A stretch of 9,085 bases of DNA from an uncultured delta proteobacterium. Lineage in GTDB: Bacteria; RBG-13-61-14; DRUE01. The stretch is from the NCBI GenBank assembly GCA_903897985.1, contig CAIUDS010000494.1:1-9085 (forward strand), read 5' to 3'. The notes beneath the pieces are model-generated. The model had not been told where the DNA came from, ran no database searches, and saw only the letters and a list, made by a program, of their open reading frames with translations. Made by a program: the position numbers and the translations under genes. Positions 1 through 4,884 of the stretch are shown in pieces. Within the stretch, counting starts at the first letter, position 1. Each line of letters opens with the position of its first letter.

Positions 1-720
1 AACGACGACTCGCGGCTCACGAGTGTGGCGCAGTCGGGCGTGGTTGAGAATAATTACTATGACCATTTGGGCCAGCGGGTGCTGAAGGACGATGCGGGAG
101 CTCATACCGTGTATGTCTACGACATATTTGGCAACCTGATCGGCGAATATATTCCGGGATCGGACGCGGTGCGGGAGTGGGTGTATTTGGGCAGTCATAG
201 ACTGGCCATGCTCCATGCGAACATGTCGGTCGGGGTGAACCCGCCCGAGTGCGGGGGATTGCCGAGTCCTCCCGAGGGATGCTCGCGCATGATACCGTCG
301 GAGGGCGAGCAGAGTTCGGCGCCGTTTAACTGGGTCTTGATCGGGCTGTGCCCCGTGATGACCTATAGCGGGTTCAAGTTCCGCAGGCGGAAGAAGGTTT
401 TAATATTGATTTTTGCATCGGGCGTGAGTATAATTGCTTTCATGATGTCCAGGAAAGCGAAAACCCAAGAGAATCCCACAGAGGCGGTTTATTATTATCA
501 CAATGATCATTTAGGAACACCAAAGGTCCTGACCGATTCGACCGGCACAGTGGTATGGGAAGCCATCTATGAGCCATTCGGCTCCATCTCTCAACTTCTC
601 ACCTCTCAAATCTCGAACCCCTTCCGCTTCCCGGGGCAGTATGATGATGAGTGGACGGGGATGTATTATAATATCAATCGTTTCTATATTTCTGGTTTGG
701 CAAAGTACAATAGGCCTGAC
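1..720 (+). repeat. Rhs core direct repeat, copy 1
   Basis: This segment is homologous to 2263-2985 and in part to 4503-4757. Identity is uneven: 199-254 differs from 2461-2516 at one base, while 79-159 differs from 2341-2421 at 17 of 27 codons, all synonymous. Homology stops after NR-x-DP, where the variable C-terminal part begins. Confidence 0.85.
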
Positions 721-1260
721 CCCAGGAGCACTGCATTTCCTATTGCAAAGAGCGCATATAATTATACCAATTCAAACCCATATATCTATGTTTTTGACAA
801 TCCAATAATGCTTAAGGATCCCTTTGGACTCTGCGCAAAATGTGATGATTGCCCAAGCGGGAAATGGTCGGGCTCGTTGGGAAGCCTTGGTGGACATATA
901 ATTATTGCTGGGGCTTCTTATAATTGGGGCTTTATTGATTGTTGGGGCAATAATACAAAGATGGATATAGGGGTGGAATGCTATAATATAGGAACGGGTC
1001 TTGGCGGTTGGCTTGGGTTACAAGGGAGCATCCCACTGACATCTAATTGTTGTAATGCCTCTGACTTTAGCGGATGGGATGCTGGCCTTGGCTTTTCAGC
1101 CGACCTGCGCGCTATCTTTGGAGGAGGATGGGGATTTGGAGTCAGCTTGGCTAGTCCTCACTGCTTGAGCATACAACCTTCTTTCGGTTTTGGACTAGAC
1201 GCTGTATCGAAAGTGTATTCAGTTTGTAATACAACCATTAAAAAAGTTTATAAAAACTAG
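1..1260 (+). CDS. Rhs/YD-repeat protein, copy 1 (5'-partial), with Gly/Cys-rich variable C-terminal domain
   Basis: The frame is open from position 1 and aligns with copy 2 from its first codon, so the GTG at 25 is not the true start and the N-terminus lies upstream. Rhs proteins form a beta-strand shell around a C-terminal effector and act in contact-dependent competition or at the cell surface. Visible landmarks are YDHLGQRVLKDD and YDIFGNLIGEY (YD-type repeats), YYYHNDHLGTPKVLTD, PFRFPGQYDDEWTGMYYN and the closing motif NPIMLKDPFGL (799-831). Between YLGSHRLAMLHAN and YYYHNDHLGTP lies an insert with PPECGGLP and two hydrophobic stretches (about 331-375 and 397-447) separated by KFRRRKK. 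After DPFGL, about 142 residues form an AT-rich domain with CAKCDDC, many glycines and several further cysteines; I do not recognise it as a known toxin fold. The stop overlaps the ribosome binding site of the membrane-protein gene at 1272. Family assignment is firm; effector function is inference. Confidence 0.88.
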   Translation, partial: NDDSRLTSVAQSGVVENNYYDHLGQRVLKDDAGAHTVYVYDIFGNLIGEYIPGSDAVREWVYLGSHRLAMLHANMSVGVNPPECGGLPSPPEGCSRMIPSEGEQSSAPFNWVLIGLCPVMTYSGFKFRRRKKVLILIFASGVSIIAFMMSRKAKTQENPTEAVYYYHNDHLGTPKVLTDSTGTVVWEAIYEPFGSISQLLTSQISNPFRFPGQYDDEWTGMYYNINRFYISGLAKYNRPDPRSTAFPIAKSAYNYTNSNPYIYVFDNPIMLKDPFGLCAKCDDCPSGKWSGSLGSLGGHIIIAGASYNWGFIDCWGNNTKMDIGVECYNIGTGLGGWLGLQGSIPLTSNCCNASDFSGWDAGLGFSADLRAIFGGGWGFGVSLASPHCLSIQPSFGFGLDAVSKVYSVCNTTIKKVYKN

Positions 1261-1265
1261 GAGGT
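1259..1265 (+). promoter_or_regulatory. Strong Shine-Dalgarno overlapping the Rhs copy 1 stop codon
   Basis: AGGAGGT starts at the second base of the TAG stop codon (1258-1260) and lies 6 nt before the ATG at 1272. It decides the start of the membrane-protein gene and implies translational coupling to the Rhs gene. The same arrangement recurs at 3440-3445. Confidence 0.8.
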
Positions 1266-1271
1266 AAGGCA

Positions 1272-1952
1272 ATGCTTCTATATCGTTTAATGATACAGAA
1301 TAATGCGGTTGATCTAAAGGATAAGGTCATATCAATTATAGCTAGTTTAAATATAGAATATTTGAATCATAAAGATTTTATCGATGTTGGGATTGGATTT
1401 AAGGCACATAGCTGGGCCATAACCAAATCTGAAAGCTTAAGATTGCTCATCAAAATCGAGGCCATAGATTCCCGTTCGTCAACCTTATCAATTATTGAAA
1501 AAACTAGCATGATGCAATTTCACCCAAACCATATCGATACGGACCAGACAAATATTTTGGATAGTCTTATCCGTGAAATATACGAGGGAGTAAAAAATGC
1601 AATTCTTACACCGAAATTCAATTCCTATTTGCTATTTTTTCTAATATCCCTGGCCGCTATAAGTATATGTTCGATTCCAATTTTGGTTAAACTAGTCATT
1701 GTTAATGAATATCCAGGATTTATTTTGCTTTCACCAATTATCGCTGGATTACCTAATTTATACTGCGCCTTTGATCTGAAAAAGCGACTGCAATTGGGAA
1801 TTATATCTCGCCGAAACCTCGAAACCATGCTTATTTATATACCAATTATTAGCACGATTTCATACTACAAGGCCATTATGCGTGCAGAGGATCAGGTCAG
1901 AGGCCATAGTGGTCAGAAGCCGGAGGGGTCACACCTCGACATTAGACATTGA
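1272..1952 (+). CDS. Predicted membrane protein of unknown function, possible partner/immunity protein of Rhs copy 1
   Basis: I do not recognise this 226-residue protein. Residues 1-115 are soluble and mixed alpha/beta in character. They are followed by hydrophobic stretches at about 119-143 and 148-167 and a weaker one at about 184-198, so two or three membrane segments are likely, with a KKR cluster after the second. The ATG at 1272 is supported by AGGAGGT at 1259-1265. The gene is AT-rich, unlike the GC-rich Rhs core, but similar to the C-terminal domain just upstream. This suits a cargo pair exchanged as a unit. The last nine or so residues (from about 218) are encoded by the repeat at 1895-1950 and the stop codon straddles its end, so the native C-terminus may have been lost or replaced. 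Immunity function rests on position only. A membrane protein would suit a toxin acting at the inner membrane, but this is untested. Confidence 0.6.
   Translation: MLLYRLMIQNNAVDLKDKVISIIASLNIEYLNHKDFIDVGIGFKAHSWAITKSESLRLLIKIEAIDSRSSTLSIIEKTSMMQFHPNHIDTDQTNILDSLIREIYEGVKNAILTPKFNSYLLFFLISLAAISICSIPILVKLVIVNEYPGFILLSPIIAGLPNLYCAFDLKKRLQLGIISRRNLETMLIYIPIISTISYYKAIMRAEDQVRGHSGQKPEGSHLDIRH
1895..1950 (+). repeat. Seam repeat A: 16-nt phased GGTC units, REP-like
   Basis: GGTC occurs at 1895, 1911 and 1927, exactly 16 nt apart. The first two units share GGTCAGA, and the third leads into GGGGTCACACC and then GACATTAGACATT (1938-1950). The right half (1925-1950) aligns base for base with 4442-4467 (GGGGTCAGGTCT, AAACTTTAAACTT), with substitutions. 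GGGGTCAGGTC followed by paired ACATT-type steps resembles repeats I know near REP-associated tyrosine transposases, but no such transposase is in this window. The element sits between the membrane-protein gene and the start of Rhs copy 2. Confidence 0.55.
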
Positions 1953-1965
1953 GGAAGCATTTATT

Positions 1966-3441
1966 ATGGCCATACATGACAATAACCAGGCTTTTACCTA
2001 TGACTTGAAGGACCAGCTCATCGGGGCGCAAGGCGATGCTTACGGATCGTTTGAGTGGGAGTATGACGCCCTGGGGAACCGGACGCAGGAGGTGCATGGG
2101 GATACCACGATCGCTTATAGCTACGGGACCGGTAACAACCGGCTGGTGAGCGAAGCATTCGGGGACACGGTCAATAGCTATAGTTACGATTACGCGGGGT
2201 CCATGACGAGGAAGGACTATTATTATGAGCAGAGCTTGCTGGGCGGGTCAACTTACAACAATAATGACGACTCGCGGCTGACGAGTGTGGCGCAATCGGG
2301 CGTGGTGGAAACTAATTATTACGACCATTTGGGACAAAGAGTTTTGAAGGATGATGCGGGCGCGCACACGGTTTATGTGTATGATATTTTTGGCAACCTT
2401 ATCGGTGAGTATATACCTGGAACTGATGCCGTAAGAGAATGGATTTATTTAGGCAGTCACAGACTGGCCATGCTCCATGCGAACATGTCGGTCGGGTTGA
2501 ACCCGCCCGAGTGCGGCGGCTTGCCCGAGCCGCCCGGGGGATGTTCGAGGATGATCCCGGAGGAGGGAGAGCAGAGTTCGGCGCCGTTTAACTGGGTGAT
2601 GATTGGGCTGTGTCCGGTCATGACTTATGGCGGGTTCAAGTATCGGAAGAAAAAGAAGATTTTGTTGTTGATCTTTGCATCGGGTGTTGGTATAATTGCT
2701 TTCATGATGACCCGCAAAGCCAAGCCCCAGACTTCTCCCGAAGAGGCGGTGTATTACTACCATAACGACCACCTTGGAACCCCGAAGGTTTTGACGGATG
2801 GCGATGGAGATGTGGTTTGGGAGGCAGTGATGGAACCTTTCGGCGCGATCAGTTCAACGCTTGTATCCGAAATTGACCAGCCCTTCAGGTTTCCTGGGCA
2901 ATATGATGACGAGTGGACGGGGATGTATTATAACCATAATAGGTATTATATTGCGGGGCTTGGAAGGTATAATAGGGTTGATCCAAACGATTCTACAAAT
3001 GAAATATATCTTTATGTTGGCAATAATCCTTTAATCTATATTGATATCCTAGCTTTAGCAGAATGCAAAGTTGTTGGAGGAGAATACACTCGATTAACAT
3101 ACTATACAAATCGAGGAATAAGCGGAATTACGAAATCAGGGTATCCCGCCGGTTCGAATACAGTCGCTGTAAATATGAATTTATACAAATTGAAGTGGAA
3201 AGACCCAAGAAAGCTGGTGGAACAGGGTTGCAAATGGAACGAGTTTGATATTCCGTTTGCGGGACGCAGAGTCGCGCTTGATACTGGAAGCAAAGTTTGT
3301 GATAATATTGATGTTTGGTTTCAAGGTGATTCTGAGGGTCGGGCATTTCTTAGAAAGCTAAATCCAAAGAATGCCAAAGGCGGTGAATACGGAATGATAA
3401 CCATATACGAATGCACTGATGAATGCGCATGTAAGCAATAG
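1966..3441 (+). CDS. Rhs/YD-repeat protein, copy 2: short orphan-like module with a different C-terminal domain
   Basis: This is a short Rhs module of about 491 residues that starts inside the YD-repeat region (FTYDLKDQL, WEYDALGNRTQEV, YSYGTGNNRL, YSYDYAGSM), where full-length Rhs proteins carry many more repeats. From 2263 it matches copy 1 through the core, including the Pro/Cys insert and membrane hairpin (about 2593-2709) and HNDHLGTPKVLTD. Homology ends at NRVDP (2971-2985). The position of the closing motif reads NPLIYIDILAL (3025-3057): the Asp of DPxGL is kept, but Pro is Ile and Gly is Ala, so self-cleavage may be lost. The last ~125 residues form an unrelated, AT-rich, Cys-containing domain ending in ECTDECACKQ, which I cannot name. 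I chose ATG 1966 because GAGGA lies 10 nt upstream. The open frame extends to a GTG at 1882, but that part is repeat sequence and overlaps the previous gene. It is either an expressed module or a recombination donor. Confidence 0.78.
   Translation: MAIHDNNQAFTYDLKDQLIGAQGDAYGSFEWEYDALGNRTQEVHGDTTIAYSYGTGNNRLVSEAFGDTVNSYSYDYAGSMTRKDYYYEQSLLGGSTYNNNDDSRLTSVAQSGVVETNYYDHLGQRVLKDDAGAHTVYVYDIFGNLIGEYIPGTDAVREWIYLGSHRLAMLHANMSVGLNPPECGGLPEPPGGCSRMIPEEGEQSSAPFNWVMIGLCPVMTYGGFKYRKKKKILLLIFASGVGIIAFMMTRKAKPQTSPEEAVYYYHNDHLGTPKVLTDGDGDVVWEAVMEPFGAISSTLVSEIDQPFRFPGQYDDEWTGMYYNHNRYYIAGLGRYNRVDPNDSTNEIYLYVGNNPLIYIDILALAECKVVGGEYTRLTYYTNRGISGITKSGYPAGSNTVAVNMNLYKLKWKDPRKLVEQGCKWNEFDIPFAGRRVALDTGSKVCDNIDVWFQGDSEGRAFLRKLNPKNAKGGEYGMITIYECTDECACKQ
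2263..2985 (+). repeat. Rhs core direct repeat, copy 2
   Basis: This segment aligns with positions 1-720, starting at NDDSRLTSVAQSGVVE and ending at NRVDP. It has the same length apart from very small differences. The sequence on either side is unrelated to copy 1 on the 3' side. Confidence 0.85.
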
Positions 3442-3445
3442 GAGG
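3440..3445 (+). promoter_or_regulatory. Strong Shine-Dalgarno overlapping the Rhs copy 2 stop codon
   Basis: AGGAGG begins at the second base of the TAG stop codon (3439-3441) and lies 4 nt before the ATG at 3450. The layout repeats that at 1258-1274, although the genes on either side are unrelated between the two sites. Confidence 0.8.
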
Positions 3446-3449
3446 CAAT

Positions 3450-4418
3450 ATGATTAAGCTTGTGAAGATGATTGCCATTATATATTCATTAATATTTGGC
3501 TATAATTCATTTGCGGCGGATAAAGCATTATTTGTGAGAGGTAGTTCTATATGGGAATATGATATCGTCTCGAATAAATCTCAATTGCTCATTCAAAATG
3601 CAGACAATCCATCGTGCCGGCTCAAGGGTGATGATGTCGCTTTTACTAGAAATAATAATATATGGTTATTTTCTTTGCGCGATCAAAAGGAGAAAATGAT
3701 TTCAAACTTCAATAAAAAGGACTCTAATGAGGTTTTAAATCTGAGTTGGTCGTCTTATTATAATAATATTGCATTTGAGCGATATGGTCATTATACTATT
3801 GGATCAATCGAGCCTTTAAATCCTGTTTTTTGGCCAGAAGGGGAGTACGAAAAAAAGAGCATAGAGCTTGAATTGCCATCCATATGGATTTTAGACATGC
3901 AAGGTTCCGCTAAGAAGTTTATTGGGTTCGCCGGTTATGGAAGCGCGTCTATAGGAGTCCAATTGGGTGAAGTTGAATCACCTTCCTGGTCTCCTGACGG
4001 CAAAATATTGGCCTTTATCAGAAACGGAGATATTTGGATGGCAAAAACCAACGGATTGGACGATAAAATTGAACAACGTATTGCTCCGGTGGCAGATTTG
4101 TACAATGAGAATGGAGCTTCTCCTTCAAGCATCGTTTGTAATTTTATTTCGTGGAGTCCCGACGGGAAGATGCTTGTATATAATATTTCCAGGCAGCAGG
4201 GATCAGGTTATGCCGAACTCTGGATAATGGATACCCAGTCAAGAAAGGCAAAGAAAATATATTCTAATGAAGTTGCCGAATATCCATCCTTCCTTGATAA
4301 TGCTACCATTATTTTTAGCGATATATCTGATATAAAAACTATTAGTGTTTCAGGACGAAATGCCCATGTTATCATTAACAATGGCAATAAGCCATCTGTA
4401 TGTCATTTAAATAAATAG
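3450..4418 (+). CDS. Secreted TolB/PD40-like beta-propeller protein, in the partner position after Rhs copy 2
   Basis: The 322-residue protein starts with a signal peptide: MIKLVK, a hydrophobic core IAIIYSLIFGY, and a probable cleavage site after SFA at residue 22. The mature part has features of a WD40-like PD40/TolB propeller. SPSWSPDGKILAFIRNGDIW lies at about 177-196 and SWSPDGKMLVY with LWIMDTQS at about 234-263, plus weaker blades containing IW near 34, 71 and 145. It is shorter than TolB (about 430 residues) and shows no TolB N-terminal domain, so it is not the Tol-Pal component. Such propellers usually bind proteins or peptides in the periplasm or outside the cell. The gene is AT-rich like the Rhs C-terminal domain before it and starts at a ribosome binding site overlapping the Rhs stop codon. 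It may neutralise, carry or display the copy 2 C-terminal domain, or simply be mobile cargo. The fold is fairly secure; the role is not. Confidence 0.72.
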   Translation: MIKLVKMIAIIYSLIFGYNSFAADKALFVRGSSIWEYDIVSNKSQLLIQNADNPSCRLKGDDVAFTRNNNIWLFSLRDQKEKMISNFNKKDSNEVLNLSWSSYYNNIAFERYGHYTIGSIEPLNPVFWPEGEYEKKSIELELPSIWILDMQGSAKKFIGFAGYGSASIGVQLGEVESPSWSPDGKILAFIRNGDIWMAKTNGLDDKIEQRIAPVADLYNENGASPSSIVCNFISWSPDGKMLVYNISRQQGSGYAELWIMDTQSRKAKKIYSNEVAEYPSFLDNATIIFSDISDIKTISVSGRNAHVIINNGNKPSVCHLNK

Positions 4419-4467
4419 AGCAAATGGGGTCTAGAGCAAATGGGGTCAGGTCTAAACTTTAAACTTA
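4416..4467 (+). repeat. Seam repeat B: perfect 16-bp tandem repeat plus REP-like tail
   Basis: TAGAGCAAATGGGGTC occurs twice without a gap (4416-4431 and 4432-4447), and its first bases form the stop codon of the propeller gene. It continues as AGGTCTAAACTTTAAACTTA. GGTC occurs at 4428 and 4444, the same 16-nt phasing as seam repeat A, and 4442-4467 aligns with 1925-1950. It lies just before the third Rhs core fragment. Resemblance to repeats associated with REP-associated tyrosine transposases is from memory. Confidence 0.65.
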
Positions 4468-4817
4468 TGAGAAATATTGATATGGAATCACCGCGCTTAA
4501 ATTATGTAATTTTCGGGAATTTGATCGGGGAGTATATGCCGGGGACCGATGCGGTGAGGGAGTGGGTGTATCTTGGTAATCAGCGCATTGCCATGCTCCA
4601 TGCGAACATGGCGGTCGGGTTGAACCCGCCCGAGTGCGGCGGACTGCCGAGTCCTCCCGGGGGATGCGGGAACATGATGTCTCCGCCGGTCGGAGAGGGA
4701 GAGGGCGAGCAAAGCTCGGCGCCGTTTAACTGGGTCTTGATCGGCTTGTGCCCGTGGCCCTTGACCCAATTAAATTCTCGGCGAACTCTGCGTCTCCGCG
4801 GTGAAAATGGCATTTGA
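4440..4817 (+). pseudogene. Rhs core fragment, copy 3 (truncated at both ends)
   Basis: Only about 85 codons match the Rhs core of copies 1 and 2, from IFGNLIGEYMPGTDAVREW (near 4503) through LHANMAVGLNPPECGGLP to SSAPFNWVLIGLCP (near 4757). There are no YD repeats upstream, no membrane hairpin second half, no HNDHLGTP motif and no C-terminal domain. The open frame from 4440 begins inside seam repeat B and ends in unrelated repeat-like sequence (SRRTLRLRGEN), so both termini are artefacts. Near the right edge, copy 1 reads TGTGCCCCGTG and this copy TGTGCCCGTG, a likely one-base loss. The fragment has GEGEGE where copies 1 and 2 have a single EGE, and it shares long identical DNA with copy 1. 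It is best read as a remnant or a recombination donor. Confidence 0.75.
4777..4806. repeat. Short sequence resembling a widespread intergenic repeat
   Basis: The bases CTCTGCGTCTCCGCGGTG within 4777-4806 match a sequence I recall as scattered between genes in many unrelated bacterial genomes, where it is often mistranslated as short peptides. Here it follows the broken end of Rhs copy 3, so it may mark a junction. No other copy is in the window. The rest of 4807-4884 is AT-rich then G-rich and holds no gene that I can support. Confidence 0.4.
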
Positions 4818-4884
4818 ATTTTTCCTTTAAAATCTATTGATTGGTCGAGGGGGAGGCGAGGCGGTCGCGCTCTTCAGCCGGCGG

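Noticed and set aside
25..27. GTG at 25 as the start of Rhs copy 1
   Set aside because: The upstream codons NDDSRLTS match copy 2, so the frame continues beyond the window edge.
1882..1965. GTG start at 1882 for Rhs copy 2
   Set aside because: It would add 28 residues translated from the seam repeat and overlap the previous gene by 71 nt. ATG 1966 has a GAGGA upstream at a usable distance.
4416..4447. CRISPR-like array
   Set aside because: The 16-bp units are directly adjacent without spacers, only two are present, and no cas gene is near.
4467..4500. Possible start of a REP-associated transposase (ATG after the repeat, MRNIDMESPRLNYV)
   Set aside because: Only a vague likeness to the usual start of such proteins, and the frame enters the Rhs core fragment within about 14 codons. 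No HUH motif or catalytic Tyr is visible.
4796..4835. Possible terminator between the convergent regions (AAATG-G-CATTT then TTTTT)
   Set aside because: The stem is five A/T-rich pairs around a one-base loop, which cannot fold as a stable hairpin.
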